DNA of 61,218 nucleotides from an uncultured Prevotellaceae bacterium (GCA_947302275.1 CAMYUW010000014.1:1-61218), one strand, 5' to 3'; positions 26,176 through 35,696 are shown, counted from the stretch's first letter. Translations and numbers: made by a program. Notes: generated by a model not told the origin, from the sequence alone.

Positions 26176-28267
26176 CCTGCGTCATACCGATATACAGTAC
26201 CTGCACGGTGTGGGACCCAAACGTGCCGAGTTGCTCAGAAAGGAACTGGGCCTCAGCACCTATTATGATCTGCTCTATTATTTTCCATTCCGCTACATCG
26301 ACCGCAGTGTCATCAACCACGTCAACGAACTGAGAGGAGATGAGGCCGCTGTGCAGCTTCGGGGGCGTTTCTTGACATTCAACTCGGTGGGCGAGGGACG
26401 AAAGCGCCGCTTGCAAGCCCTGTTCTCCGACGGTACGGGCACTATCGAGGTCGTTTGGTTTAACCGCGTGGCCTCCATTCAGAAGACCTATAATACAAAT
26501 ACCCAGTATGTCCTTTTCGGCAAGCCGTCGATGTTCAACAACCATCTGAACATCGTCCACCCCGAGATTGACCTCGCTCAAGCCGAGCATGTGGCTCAAG
26601 GACTTCAAGGCGTATATAACCTCACTGAGGTGTTGCGCAACCGCTCTTTCACTTCGCGAGCCATCCATAAACTTGTGCTCACTCTGCTCGATACACCTGC
26701 TGTGCGGCACATCGATGAGACCCTGCCTCCTGAACTGGTGCATCGTTACCACCTCATGCCACTGGCCGAGGCACTGCGCAACATACATGTACCTAGTGAC
26801 CATCAATCGCTGCAGCGGGCGCAGTTGCGTCTCAAATTTGAGGAATTGTTTTTCCTTGAACTCAATATCCTGCATTACATCAAGGGAAGCAGTCGCCGGC
26901 TGGTGGGGCATGTCTTCAGCCGTGTTGGCGCTTACTTCCATGACTTCTATAACAATATCCTGCAGTTCCCGCTCACTGGAGCGCAGAAGCGTGTCATTCG
27001 AGAGATGCGCCAGGATATGGGCAGCGGCAAGCAGATGAACCGCCTGCTGCAAGGCGACGTCGGCAGTGGCAAGACCATTGTTGCTTTCATGACGGCGCTG
27101 ATAGCCCTTGACAATGGCTATCAGGCTTGCATTATGGCGCCCACCGAGATTCTTGCTGGGCAGCATCTGGAGACTATTCGACCGCTGGCCGAAGCTATTG
27201 GTGTGAAGGTTGCCCTCTTGACAGGTTCGACACGCAAACGTGAGCGTACGGCCATTCATGAGGCGCTACAGAATGGCGAATTGCAGATCCTGATTGGAAC
27301 CCATGCCTTAATCGAGGACACGGTGCAGTTCCGCAACTTGGGTCTGGCCATCATCGATGAGCAGCACCGCTTCGGCGTGGCTCAACGTGCGCGCTTGTGG
27401 AGCAAGAACCGCACGGCTCCGCCCCACGTGCTCGTGATGACAGCAACACCCATACCGCGTACCCTGGCCATGACAGTCTATGGTGACCTGGACGTGTCAA
27501 TTATCGACGAATTGCCGCCAGGTCGCAAGCCAGTGACCACTGTGCTGCGCCATGAACCTGACCGCTTCAAGATGTATCAGTTTGTCGGGGCACAACTCAA
27601 GCAGGGCCGTCAGGCCTATATCGTCTATCCCTTGATCGAGGAGAACGAGAAACTGGATCTCCATGCGCTGGAATTGGGCTACGAACAGGTCATGGAGGTG
27701 TTCCCGCACTATAATGTGGCTATGGTCCATGGCCGCATGAAACCTGCAGAAAAAGATCACCAGATGATGCTGTTTGCCAGTGGTAAGGCACACATCCTGG
27801 TAGCGACCACAGTCATCGAGGTAGGCGTAAATGTGCCCAACGCCTCGGTTATGGTCATTGAGGACGCCGAGCGCTTTGGACTGTCGCAACTGCATCAGCT
27901 GCGGGGCAGGGTGGGGCGAGGCGCCGATCAGAGTTACTGCATTCTCATGGCCCGCAACGACCTGGGACGTGACACCCGCCACCGCCTGCAAGTGATGACG
28001 CAGACCAATGACGGTTTTGTCGTTGCCGAGGAAGATATGAAATTGCGCGGGCCTGGTGATATGGAGGGCACCCAGCAGAGCGGTATCGCCTTCAACCTCC
28101 ACATTGCCAACCTTGCACAGGATGGCCAAATCATTCAGATGGCTCGTAATGCCGCCGAGGACTATCTGCGTGACGACCCCAAGATGGAAACGCCCTGGGG
28201 GCGCAAGATGGCCGCTCATATTAGGGAAATCTTCGACAAACAGGCCAATTGGGGTCTCATATCATAA
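26168..28267 (+). CDS. recG: ATP-dependent DNA helicase RecG
   Basis: 699 residues, the usual RecG length. The N-terminal wedge/OB domain starts YLHGVGPKRAELLRKELG. The helicase motor has the Walker A QGDVGSGKTIVAF, the DEQHRFG box, MTATPIPRTLAM, HGRMKPAEKD and QLRGRVGRG (motif VI). The C-terminus carries the family LRGPGDMEGTQQSG motif. It remodels stalled replication forks and Holliday junctions. It is co-transcribed with ispD. Confidence 0.98.
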   Translation: MPDLRHTDIQYLHGVGPKRAELLRKELGLSTYYDLLYYFPFRYIDRSVINHVNELRGDEAAVQLRGRFLTFNSVGEGRKRRLQALFSDGTGTIEVVWFNRVASIQKTYNTNTQYVLFGKPSMFNNHLNIVHPEIDLAQAEHVAQGLQGVYNLTEVLRNRSFTSRAIHKLVLTLLDTPAVRHIDETLPPELVHRYHLMPLAEALRNIHVPSDHQSLQRAQLRLKFEELFFLELNILHYIKGSSRRLVGHVFSRVGAYFHDFYNNILQFPLTGAQKRVIREMRQDMGSGKQMNRLLQGDVGSGKTIVAFMTALIALDNGYQACIMAPTEILAGQHLETIRPLAEAIGVKVALLTGSTRKRERTAIHEALQNGELQILIGTHALIEDTVQFRNLGLAIIDEQHRFGVAQRARLWSKNRTAPPHVLVMTATPIPRTLAMTVYGDLDVSIIDELPPGRKPVTTVLRHEPDRFKMYQFVGAQLKQGRQAYIVYPLIEENEKLDLHALELGYEQVMEVFPHYNVAMVHGRMKPAEKDHQMMLFASGKAHILVATTVIEVGVNVPNASVMVIEDAERFGLSQLHQLRGRVGRGADQSYCILMARNDLGRDTRHRLQVMTQTNDGFVVAEEDMKLRGPGDMEGTQQSGIAFNLHIANLAQDGQIIQMARNAAEDYLRDDPKMETPWGRKMAAHIREIFDKQANWGLIS

Positions 28268-28304
28268 AACGAACATTCATTAACTACATTAAAACATAAT
28301 CAAT

Positions 28305-29876
28305 ATGGAAAAAAGAAAAATGATATTCAGAGCAACTATGGTTGTCTGCTTGATGGTAATGGCGCTTAAGCCGTTGACTGCGGCTGCCACTGTCATTTTG
28401 CCTGACGTGAACGTGGACGGTAGGGCGAGCATCTCGGATGTGACCTCGCTCATCGATTATCTACTCAGTCATGCCGAGGGACAAGAATCGTGGAATCATG
28501 AACGCCTGTCGGCTAACGCTTACGGTGCTGTGGGCGATGGTGTGACCGATGATACTGAGGCGCTGGAAGCCCTGTTTGCCGATGCAGCCTTGCTTGGCAA
28601 GGCTGCCTACATCCCTGCTGGTACCTATTTGATCCGCCGTCCGTTAACGCTCAAGAGCGGTATGGAGATTTATGGTGACGGGGATAATACCATTATTAAG
28701 AAGATTCCTGCCGCATGGCATAAACTCACCGACCAAATCAAGACCGGTGTGTATAACGAAGATGAGGACCACACCATCACCCTTAAGGTCGATGGCATCA
28801 GTGGCTATCATGTAGGTGACCATTGCTTTATTTCTTACTCGGCTAATCCTTTCGTTCCAGCTAACACGAGGGCGAGATTCTGCTCCTATGGAGAAATTGC
28901 TGAGATCAACGAGACGCCCATCATTGAGGATGGAGTTGAGAAGTATGAGGTCAAATTCAAGAGCGCCTATGATAGTGAGAAGCATGGTGTGGTTTTCACA
29001 CACCCTGTGGGGGCAGTACTATCCACATCGTTCCCCATCCTGCGTTCATGGTCGTTCAAGGACGAGTGCGTCAACGTATATATACACGACATCTGTCTGG
29101 ACGGTAATCGCCAGACCAATGGTCCGACCTACAACAATGTCACCTATGAGCCGATGGAGTGGGCCAACGGTTGCATCCATTTTGATGCCTATGCGACAAA
29201 GAAGACAAACGGCATTTCCTATGACAAGCATTCTTATAACCACATTGTCTTGCGCTGCAAACTGATCAACTCTTCTTATGACGGAATCAGTGATCAGGGC
29301 GAAGGCAACTTGTTTGTCAAGGATTGTGTCATCGAAAACAGTGCGATGCATGGTGTTCACATGGGCACAATCTTCTCTGGCGCTATCATCACGGGTAATA
29401 CGATGACGGGCAACGCCGTTCGTGGAGCTGGGGTGTTCTTCTGCCAGGAAGTGACTAACGTGATTATAGACAACAATACCATCACCTCGTTCAACCATGG
29501 CTGTAGCGATGAGGAATATGCCACAGTGGGCAAATTCAATATCATCCGCAATAACAGATTTGAGAATATCACAAGCTATGTGTTTGACTTCCTCATGTCA
29601 TCGTCTTCAGGGCACGGTGGGGGTCTGCTGATCACAAACAATCAGATTTCTGGACTTAAAAACATGATGTTTGCCGGTAACTACATCGATGACTTGATTT
29701 TGACCAGAAACACGATTGAAAGTGTGACTAAGGCACCGTCAACGCTCATCAAGACAAATGGTTCCAACGGTGTAATCATCGTGGGCAATACCCTTCCGTC
29801 AGGTGTCACTATTTCAACGCCCGTTACAGCCACCAACGCCACCAACCTGGTCGATGCTTCCAACTCCTGGAACTAA
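28305..29876 (+). CDS. Exported right-handed beta-helix (pectate-lyase-like) protein with an N-terminal dockerin half-motif
   Basis: 523 residues. Signal peptide to about residue 27 (MVVCLMVMALKPLTAAA). Residues 30-60 read LPDVNVDGRASISDVTSLID, one dockerin-like calcium loop plus helix, placed before rather than after the enzyme module. From residue 68 (ANAYGAVGDGVTDDTEALEA) it follows the Pectate_lyase_3 / glycoside-hydrolase-28-like fold, with parallel beta-helix rungs such as GAIITGNTMTGNAVRGAGVF and NVIIDNNTITSFNHGCSD. A polysaccharide lyase, hydrolase or binding role is plausible; no catalytic residue is certain. It starts 37 nt after recG. Confidence 0.82.
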   Translation: MEKRKMIFRATMVVCLMVMALKPLTAAATVILPDVNVDGRASISDVTSLIDYLLSHAEGQESWNHERLSANAYGAVGDGVTDDTEALEALFADAALLGKAAYIPAGTYLIRRPLTLKSGMEIYGDGDNTIIKKIPAAWHKLTDQIKTGVYNEDEDHTITLKVDGISGYHVGDHCFISYSANPFVPANTRARFCSYGEIAEINETPIIEDGVEKYEVKFKSAYDSEKHGVVFTHPVGAVLSTSFPILRSWSFKDECVNVYIHDICLDGNRQTNGPTYNNVTYEPMEWANGCIHFDAYATKKTNGISYDKHSYNHIVLRCKLINSSYDGISDQGEGNLFVKDCVIENSAMHGVHMGTIFSGAIITGNTMTGNAVRGAGVFFCQEVTNVIIDNNTITSFNHGCSDEEYATVGKFNIIRNNRFENITSYVFDFLMSSSSGHGGGLLITNNQISGLKNMMFAGNYIDDLILTRNTIESVTKAPSTLIKTNGSNGVIIVGNTLPSGVTISTPVTATNATNLVDASNSWN

Positions 29877-30112
29877 CTCGACCGTAACCAAGCGATAGCA
29901 GTGGAATTGTAACGAATCTTGAATTCGTGAAATAAAACTGTTTGCATTTGTGAATTTTTTATTTCGCTGACTATTAGTGGTTTGTGCTGCTGTGTTTAGA
30001 GAACGAAACCAAACTTTACACTTTTTAGCACACTGAATACCTGCTCTTACAAAATAAATGCGTAATTTTGGGCGTTCTTAAAAACAAAACGGACTTAGAA
30101 AGTTACCTAAAA

Positions 30113-31138
30113 ATGACTATAATAAATAAACTCTATGTCGCCTTGGCGGCGATAACCTTTTGTGCGTGTAGTATGACTGCCCAGAATATGCAGTCGGCTT
30201 CAACCTACAGCAAGATGCATAGCGACCTGCTCGCCAAGCAGAACCGTGTGAAGGATCAAATCCGCGTTCAGGAAGCCCAGAAGTATGCCGCAGACCTCTA
30301 TGAGGAATGTGAGCCTGAGCCTGATATCTACACCGAAGGATGGGACAGTGACCTGGTAAACTGCTATAAGGATGCTAATGTTCCTAACACCAAGGTGCTT
30401 GACGTTCGCCACTATGTAATGCCCATTAAGGGTAACTATGTGACCAGCCACTATGGCTATCGTCCCCAATTTGGCCGCTCACACAAGGGCGTGGATCTTC
30501 GTTCGGCTATCGGAGATACCGTTTACTCGGCATTCTCTGGCCGTGTTCGTTTGACCCGCTTTGAGCGCGGCGGTTATGGTTTCTATGTAATCGTGCGCCA
30601 CGAGAATGGTTTGGAGACCGTCTATGGCCACCTGTCACGATTCCTGGTGAAGCCCGACCAGTATGTTAAGGCTGGCCAGCCGATCGCTTTGAGTGGCAAC
30701 ACGGGCCGCAGCACGGGTCCTCACCTGCACTTTGAAACCCGCTTTATGGGTTATGCCATCAATCCTGAGGCTATCTTCGATTTCGGAAATCGTTGCACCC
30801 ATACCGACAGTTACACTTTCTCCAAGAGCAACTACACCAAGGCTCGTGACTATGCGCCCAGCAAGCGCTATTCACAGGCAAAGAAGAATGTGACTGAAGA
30901 AAAGGAGACTGCATCATCCAAAAAGAATAGCAGCAGGAAAGAACAGGCCGAAGTTGCCAGCACCAAGAAATCTACAAGAGAGAGCCGCAAAAAGAGCCGT
31001 GACACCTATCAAGTGCAGAAAGGTGACAACTTGACCAAAATTGCTGCCAGCAACAATATGACTGTGGCTCAGCTCAAAAAACTTAATGGCTTGACCAGTG
31101 ACAATGTCACAGAGGGCAAAGTGCTGCGCGTGAAATAA
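30113..31138 (+). CDS. Exported M23 peptidoglycan endopeptidase with C-terminal LysM
   Basis: 341 residues from the ATG at 30113. The longer TTG-start frame at 30068 overlaps the -7 element TAATTTTG (30063-30070) and is rejected. Signal peptide to about residue 25. The zinc-site motifs are SHKGVDLRSAIGDTVYS and STGPHLHFETR, with YGHLSRF between. A Lys/Ser-rich linker follows, then LysM (YQVQKGDNLTKIAASNNMTV). It cleaves peptide cross-bridges in the cell wall, with LysM binding the glycan strands. Confidence 0.93.
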   Translation: MTIINKLYVALAAITFCACSMTAQNMQSASTYSKMHSDLLAKQNRVKDQIRVQEAQKYAADLYEECEPEPDIYTEGWDSDLVNCYKDANVPNTKVLDVRHYVMPIKGNYVTSHYGYRPQFGRSHKGVDLRSAIGDTVYSAFSGRVRLTRFERGGYGFYVIVRHENGLETVYGHLSRFLVKPDQYVKAGQPIALSGNTGRSTGPHLHFETRFMGYAINPEAIFDFGNRCTHTDSYTFSKSNYTKARDYAPSKRYSQAKKNVTEEKETASSKKNSSRKEQAEVASTKKSTRESRKKSRDTYQVQKGDNLTKIAASNNMTVAQLKKLNGLTSDNVTEGKVLRVK

Positions 31139-31165
31139 AGGCTTAATAGTCATTTAAAGGATAAG

Positions 31166-31207
31166 AAAACGATAAGTGCCATGTTGTACTTATCGTTTTT
31201 GTTTTTT
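31166..31207 (+). terminator. Intrinsic terminator of the M23 peptidase gene
   Basis: Stem AAAACGATAAGT (31166-31177) with ACTTATCGTTTT (31188-31199), 12 bp, followed by TGTTTTTT. Confidence 0.8.
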
Positions 31208-31222
31208 ATCGCTGTATGCAGT

Positions 31223-31762
31223 TTATTGTCCCTTAAGGAAGCGGTAAACTGCCGTGAATTGCCGTCGAAAGCGGTCTTGAAACTTGTCTAGTTTTCGGTC
31301 AAAGGTAAAGCGGTCGGTCTGGGCCGAAAATTTTGTGACGCGGTTGCGTGTGATGCGCTGGACGTCATAGGTGTTCATCAAGTAGTGACAAGTGACATAA
31401 TAATTATTGTAACTGAGGAAATGACGCTTGACTATATCGGCTCGGGTCACATCACGGTCGGTCTTGAGGACGACTCGGTCTCCGCCGCGCAACACCAGTG
31501 TGATGCTGTCGCCGCGGCTCACCTGCAGCAAACCCTCGTCAAATGTCACTTCAAGAGAGAATGTTACCAGTCCTGCCGGAGTAGCGGTGGCAGCGACGGC
31601 AAAACGAGCCGCGTGAAAGAAATCATCATAAAACACTTCCTGTTGGGAACACACATAGCGTGAGCCGTCTTCCATGCGGAGGTCAACGCACACTTGAGAG
31701 GCTGCCGGCATGACAACACCTAACAGCGCCAGTCCCATACAGATGACTCGCTTTACAATCAC
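31223..31762 (-). CDS. Exported protein of unknown function
   Basis: I do not recognise the family. A GTG start at 31762 is chosen because a -7 element TACCTTTG (31774-31767) lies inside the longer frame, four nt before this GTG. An ATG start at 31792 would put the promoter within the coding sequence. The result is 179 residues beginning with a signal peptide (IVKRVICMGLALLGVVMPAASQ). The body alternates beta strands (LVTFSLEVTFDEGLLQ, SITLVLRGGDRVVLKTDRD) and ends in an amphipathic basic region (RKLDKFQDRFRRQFTAVYRF). Probably periplasmic. It is convergent with the M23 gene. Confidence 0.6.
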   Translation of the reverse strand: MIVKRVICMGLALLGVVMPAASQVCVDLRMEDGSRYVCSQQEVFYDDFFHAARFAVAATATPAGLVTFSLEVTFDEGLLQVSRGDSITLVLRGGDRVVLKTDRDVTRADIVKRHFLSYNNYYVTCHYLMNTYDVQRITRNRVTKFSAQTDRFTFDRKLDKFQDRFRRQFTAVYRFLKGQ

Positions 31763-31766
31763 GGTG

Positions 31767-31774
31767 CAAAGGTA
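31767..31774 (-). promoter_or_regulatory. -7 element directly before a GTG start (leaderless candidate)
   Basis: TACCTTTG on the minus strand with only CACC between it and the GTG at 31762. In Bacteroidetes promoters transcription starts a few nt past this motif, so the mRNA would begin at or beside the start codon. No good -33 is visible. Confidence 0.45.
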
Positions 31775-31931
31775 ACACAAAAATGCTTTCAATCGGCCAA
31801 CATGCCTTGATTAATGACACAGCCAGCGATCATGAAAAGTTATAGAAAACTGTCACTGGGGCGTAATTATATTGCGCCTCCACAGATATGATAATTGGGC
31901 AGAAGCAATTAGTTTTCGTCTAACTGATAGT

Positions 31932-32564
31932 TTAACGCTGCTGGTTGAACGGGGAGAAAATACCAAACAGGTTAGTGTCGATTTTGTCACAAACGAGCTG
32001 GAAGTCTTCGGGTTTGTCACCAAACTTGACCTCGTCGCCGTTGATGATGACCAGGTTGCCCTTGTAGTCGGCAATCCAGTCCTCGTAGCGCTTGTTTAGA
32101 CCTTCCAGATAGTCCAGACGCATCGTCTGCTCGTAGTCACGGCCGCGTTTCTGGATCTGCTGGACCAGATTGGGGATTGTCGAACGAATGTAGATCATCA
32201 GATCGGGCATCTTGACCAGCGACATCATCAGGTCAAACAGGTCGCGGTAATTGTTGAAGTCGCGGTCGCTCATCAGACCCTGACCGTGCAGGTTGGGTGC
32301 AAAGATGCAAGCGTCCTCATAGATGGTGCGGTCCTGGATAATGTCAATCTCGCTCTGGGATATTTCTACCACCTCCTTGAAGCGCTTATTCAAGAAATAA
32401 ATCTGGAGGTTGAAAGACCAGCGTGACATGTCGGCATAAAAATCCTCAAGATAAGGGTTGTTGTCCACTGGCTCAAAACGTGGGCTCCACCCGTAGTGCT
32501 TGGCAAGCAGCTTGGTCAAGGTCGTCTTGCCGCTGCCGATGTTTCCTGCTACTGCTATATGCAT
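31932..32564 (-). CDS. Deoxynucleoside kinase (second of a tandem pair)
   Basis: 210 residues. P-loop GNIGSGKTTLTKLLAKHYG at the N-terminus, the DRTIYEDACIF motif (ERS-like substrate site) and the LID arginines in KRGRDYEQTMRL. Family: deoxyadenosine/deoxyguanosine/deoxycytidine kinases that salvage deoxynucleosides to dNMP. The closely related gene at 32624-33250 lies 59 nt upstream on the same strand. In lactobacilli such neighbours form a dAK/dGK heterodimer; the same here is inference. An ACTAAAAACTTAAAACT tract precedes the ATG. Confidence 0.9.
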   Translation of the reverse strand: MHIAVAGNIGSGKTTLTKLLAKHYGWSPRFEPVDNNPYLEDFYADMSRWSFNLQIYFLNKRFKEVVEISQSEIDIIQDRTIYEDACIFAPNLHGQGLMSDRDFNNYRDLFDLMMSLVKMPDLMIYIRSTIPNLVQQIQKRGRDYEQTMRLDYLEGLNKRYEDWIADYKGNLVIINGDEVKFGDKPEDFQLVCDKIDTNLFGIFSPFNQQR

Positions 32565-32623
32565 ATCTTTTAGTTTTAAGTTTTTAGTTCTAAAGTTTTG
32601 TGACCTTAAAGTCGTTAATGTCC

Positions 32624-33250
32624 TTAATCCAATGGTCCGAAGATACCGAACATCGTGGCATCGATTCTATCGACGATTGAAGCAAAATCCTCTGGATTGT
32701 TCTTGTAATCAATGTTGTCGACATCAATGACAAGTTTGCGGCCCTTGTAGGTGTTCATCACAAACTCCTCATAACGATCGTTCAGGTTGGAAAGGTACTT
32801 CAGAGGCATCGTCTGCTCGTAGTCGCGGCCACGCTTACGGATGTTATCCACCAGGTGAGGAACGCTGGAGCGCAGGTAAATCATCAGGTCGGGAAGGCGG
32901 ACGATAGTCATCATCTGTTCAAACAGCTCCATGTAGGTTTCAAAATCGCGGTCATCCATGTTGCCCATGTCGTGGTTGTTGGCGGTGAAGATGTAAACAC
33001 CCTCAAAGATGCTGCGGTCCTGAATGATGGTTTTATCGCTGGAATTGATGCCCAGAATGTCCTTGAAGCGCTGCTTGAGGAAGAAGACCTCGAGTGCGAA
33101 CGACCACCGCTTGATGTCCTTGTAATAGTCGCTCAAGTACGGGTTGTCCACCACGGGCTCCATAAAGGGCTCCCAGCCGTAATGCTTGGCAAGCATCTCG
33201 GCTAGTGTGGATTTACCGCTACCGATATTTCCTGCTATGACGATGTGCAC
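32624..33250 (-). CDS. Deoxynucleoside kinase (first of a tandem pair)
   Basis: 208 residues starting with GTG. P-loop GNIGSGKSTLAEMLAKHYG, DRSIFEGVYIFTANNHDMG and the LID KRGRDYEQTMPL. It aligns along its whole length with the following kinase gene (PVxxNPYLxDxYxDxxRWSF, RxPDLMIYxRSxxPxLV), so the two arose by duplication. Differences in the substrate motif (IFEGVYIFTANNH versus IYEDACIFAPNLH) suggest different base preference. Promoter at 33285-33315. Confidence 0.9.
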   Translation of the reverse strand: MHIVIAGNIGSGKSTLAEMLAKHYGWEPFMEPVVDNPYLSDYYKDIKRWSFALEVFFLKQRFKDILGINSSDKTIIQDRSIFEGVYIFTANNHDMGNMDDRDFETYMELFEQMMTIVRLPDLMIYLRSSVPHLVDNIRKRGRDYEQTMPLKYLSNLNDRYEEFVMNTYKGRKLVIDVDNIDYKNNPEDFASIVDRIDATMFGIFGPLD

Positions 33251-33284
33251 GGTTTAACGAAATGATGGTTTATTTTACAATCCA

Positions 33285-33315
33285 CAAAGATAATCTTTTT
33301 CCTCATCTTGCCAAG
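33285..33315 (-). promoter_or_regulatory. Promoter of the deoxynucleoside kinase pair
   Basis: Minus strand: CTTG (33315-33312), 19 nt, TATCTTTG (33292-33285). Confidence 0.6.
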
Positions 33316-33427
33316 CACCCGCAGCGGGAAAGTTATTAACAACCAAGAAACGGGAGAAAAAAATCTCTAAAAACTCCTGTGTTAAGGAAAAAATGCCTAC
33401 TTTTGCGTCACTATTCGTTAATCGATT

Positions 33428-34006
33428 ATGAAACAGAACTGGAGACCAGGAACCATGATATACCCGCTGCCCGCGCTGCTGGTCAGTTGCGGGGCTTCTC
33501 CAGAGGAATATAATGTGTTCACAGCAGCATGGACGGGAACCATTTGCAGCGACCCGGCTCTGTGCTATGTCTCTATCAGACCTGAGCGTTTCAGCCACGC
33601 AATTGTAGAGCGTAATATGGCATTCACGCTCAACCTGACTAACCGCGCCTTGGCACGTGCGACCGACTGGTGTGGCGTGCGTTCGGGGCGTGACTACGAC
33701 AAGTGGCGGGAAATGGGACTCACTCCTGTAAAGGGCGAAACGGTGGCTGCCCCCTATATCGAGGAAGCACCCGTGAGCATTGAGTGCCGCGTGCGCGACA
33801 TTATGCGCCTGGGCTCTCATGACATGTTTATTGCCGAGGTGATGAATGTCATCGCCGATGAACGCTTTATCGATCCGGTCAGTGGCGCCCTTGACTTGAA
33901 GGCTGCCGACTTGATTACCTACTGCCATGGTCACTACTACGGATTGGGTGAGGAGTTGGGCCACTTCGGCTGGACCGTTCGCAAGAAACCGAAAACAACT
34001 AAATAA
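33428..34006 (+). CDS. Flavin reductase-like (FMN-binding split barrel) protein
   Basis: 192 residues. The sequence MIYPLPALLVSCGASPEEYN, NVFTAAWTGTICSDPALCYV and SIRPERFSHAIVERNMAFTLN match the flavin-reductase-like domain, which binds FMN or FAD. The IYCHG-like end (YCHGHYYGLGEELGHFG) is typical of the small Bacteroidetes members. Reaction partner is unknown; many use NAD(P)H to reduce flavin or act as flavin oxidoreductases. A -7 element TACTTTTG lies at 33398-33405. glyA follows 74 nt later and may be co-transcribed. Confidence 0.85.
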   Translation: MKQNWRPGTMIYPLPALLVSCGASPEEYNVFTAAWTGTICSDPALCYVSIRPERFSHAIVERNMAFTLNLTNRALARATDWCGVRSGRDYDKWREMGLTPVKGETVAAPYIEEAPVSIECRVRDIMRLGSHDMFIAEVMNVIADERFIDPVSGALDLKAADLITYCHGHYYGLGEELGHFGWTVRKKPKTTK

Positions 34007-34035
34007 CTGAATAATTAACTAAAACTTAACAACTT

Positions 34036-34057
34036 GAGACGCGGTATTTTGCGTCTC
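34036..34057 (+). repeat. Short palindrome GAGACGC...GCGTCTC in the glyA leader
   Basis: A 7-bp perfect stem GAGACGC (34036-34042) with GCGTCTC (34051-34057) around an 8-nt loop, between the flavin reductase gene and glyA. It looks like a small interspersed palindromic (REP-type) unit; no second copy is evident in this window. It could attenuate read-through into glyA. Confidence 0.4.
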
Positions 34058-34080
34058 TACAAAAAACTTAAAACTAAAAA

Positions 34081-35361
34081 ATGGAGAGAGACAAAACGAT
34101 TTTTGACATTATCGAGCGTGAACATCTGCGTCAAAAACATGGCATCGAGCTGATTGCCAGTGAGAACTTCGTGAGCGACCAGGTAATGCAGGCTATGGGC
34201 AGCTGTCTGACCAACAAGTATGCTGAGGGTTATCCCGGCCACCGCTACTACGGCGGTTGCCAGTGCGTTGACGAAAGCGAAAACGTTGCCATCGAGCGTC
34301 TGAAACAGATTTTTGATGCCGAGTACGTTAACGTGCAGCCCCACTCTGGTGCACAGGCCAACATGGCCGTATTCATGGCTTGCCTCAAGCCCGGCGACAA
34401 GTTCATGGGTCTGAACCTGGCTCATGGCGGTCACCTGTCACACGGTAGCCCCGTTAACTTCTCGGGTCTGATGTTCCAGGCTTGTGAATATAACGTAACC
34501 CCCGACACCAACCTGGTGGACTATGACCAGATGGAAGAGGTGGCACAGCGCGAGCGTCCCAAGCTGATCGTCGGTGGCGCCAGCGCCTACAGCCGCGAGT
34601 GGGACTACGAGCGCATGCGCAAGATTGCCGACAGCGTGGGCGCACTGCTCATGATCGACATGGCACACCCCGCCGGCCTCATCGCTGCAGGTCTGCTGAA
34701 CAACCCCTTGAAGTATGCCCACATCGTTACCAGCACCACCCACAAGACCCTGCGCGGTCCCCGTGGCGGTATCATCCTGCTGGGTAAGGACTTCGACAAC
34801 CCCTGGGGCAAGACCACCAAGAAGGGTGTCATCCGCAAGATGTCGTCGCTGCTCGACAGCGCCGTCTTCCCCGGTGTTCAGGGCGGTCCCCTCGAGCACG
34901 TGATTGCCGCTAAGGCTGTTGCCTTCGGTGAGATTCTCCAACCCTCGTTCAAGGACTATGCCATCCAGGTGCGCACCAATGCCGCCGCTATGGCTCAGGC
35001 CCTCATCGACAAGGGTTACAAGATCTGCTCGGGCGGTACCGACAACCACTGCATGCTGGTTGACCTGCGCACCAAGTATCCCGAGTTGACCGGTAAGGTT
35101 GCCGAGGCTGCCCTCGTTGCTGCCGACATCACCGTCAACAAGAACATGGTTCCCTTCGATGACCGCAGTGCCTTCCAGACCAGCGGCTTGCGTTTGGGTA
35201 CTCCCGCCATCACCACCCGTGGTCTTAAGGAGGACAAGATGGGCGACATCGTCGAGCTCATTGACACCGTGCTCCGCGCCCCCGAGGACGAGGCTGTTAT
35301 CGCCGCCGTTCGTGGCAAGGTCAACGACATGATGAAGGACTATCCTATGTTCGCTTGGTAA
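34081..35361 (+). CDS. glyA: Serine hydroxymethyltransferase
   Basis: 426 residues. [20 protein letters not shown] at the N-terminus, [14 protein letters not shown], the PLP-lysine motif [13 protein letters not shown] and [17 protein letters not shown]. It converts serine and tetrahydrofolate to glycine and 5,10-methylene-THF, linking to folD (54291-55172) and to dTMP synthesis. The start is preceded by an AAAACTTAAAACTAAAAA leader; a strong hairpin follows the stop. Confidence 0.98.
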   Translation: MERDKTIFDIIEREHLRQKHGIELIASENFVSDQVMQAMGSCLTNKYAEGYPGHRYYGGCQCVDESENVAIERLKQIFDAEYVNVQPHSGAQANMAVFMACLKPGDKFMGLNLAHGGHLSHGSPVNFSGLMFQACEYNVTPDTNLVDYDQMEEVAQRERPKLIVGGASAYSREWDYERMRKIADSVGALLMIDMAHPAGLIAAGLLNNPLKYAHIVTSTTHKTLRGPRGGIILLGKDFDNPWGKTTKKGVIRKMSSLLDSAVFPGVQGGPLEHVIAAKAVAFGEILQPSFKDYAIQVRTNAAAMAQALIDKGYKICSGGTDNHCMLVDLRTKYPELTGKVAEAALVAADITVNKNMVPFDDRSAFQTSGLRLGTPAITTRGLKEDKMGDIVELIDTVLRAPEDEAVIAAVRGKVNDMMKDYPMFAW

Positions 35362-35696
35362 TAAGCAGATTTCGCCTTTAGGGTGATACTTCGTATAACC
35401 CCGAGTAAAACCGATGTCTATGCCTTAGCATGGAATCAGGTTTTACTCGGGGTTAACTATAATGATGATTGTCGATAGTAAATTCTACTTAAAACGATTA
35501 CATATCCAAGGTGATTGGACTTAAAGGCGTTTGGTGTGAGTGGTTGTGAAATCGTGAAAGGGCCCTTAAAGTGTTAAATAAATATAAAATTATGAATAAA
35601 TGGTGGATTTTGATATAATATGGATTAAATTTGTAAAAAAATGTGAGTTTATTCTAAGACCCTCTTTTAGTATTCATCATTAAAATTCTTACAATT
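35362..35696. other. Intergenic region: glyA terminator and AT-rich promoter region
   Basis: It holds the 16-bp glyA hairpin at 35397-35454. A very AT-rich stretch follows with a -7 element TAAATTTG (35626-35633), about 64 nt before the ATG at 35697. No convincing -33 and no ORF. Confidence 0.5.
35397..35454 (+). terminator. Long hairpin after glyA
   Basis: A perfect 16-bp stem AACCCCGAGTAAAACC (35397-35412) with GGTTTTACTCGGGGTT (35439-35454). The 26-nt loop contains a small inner palindrome (ATGC/GCAT). It lacks a clear U-run. Probably the glyA terminator. Confidence 0.6.

Noticed and set aside
26120..27259. 379-codon open frame antisense to ispD/recG
   Set aside because: Shadow frame; recG motifs on the plus strand are unmistakable.
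31762..31792. ATG at 31792 as start of the unknown exported protein
   Set aside because: A -7 promoter element lies within the first ten codons of that version, so a downstream GTG is more likely.
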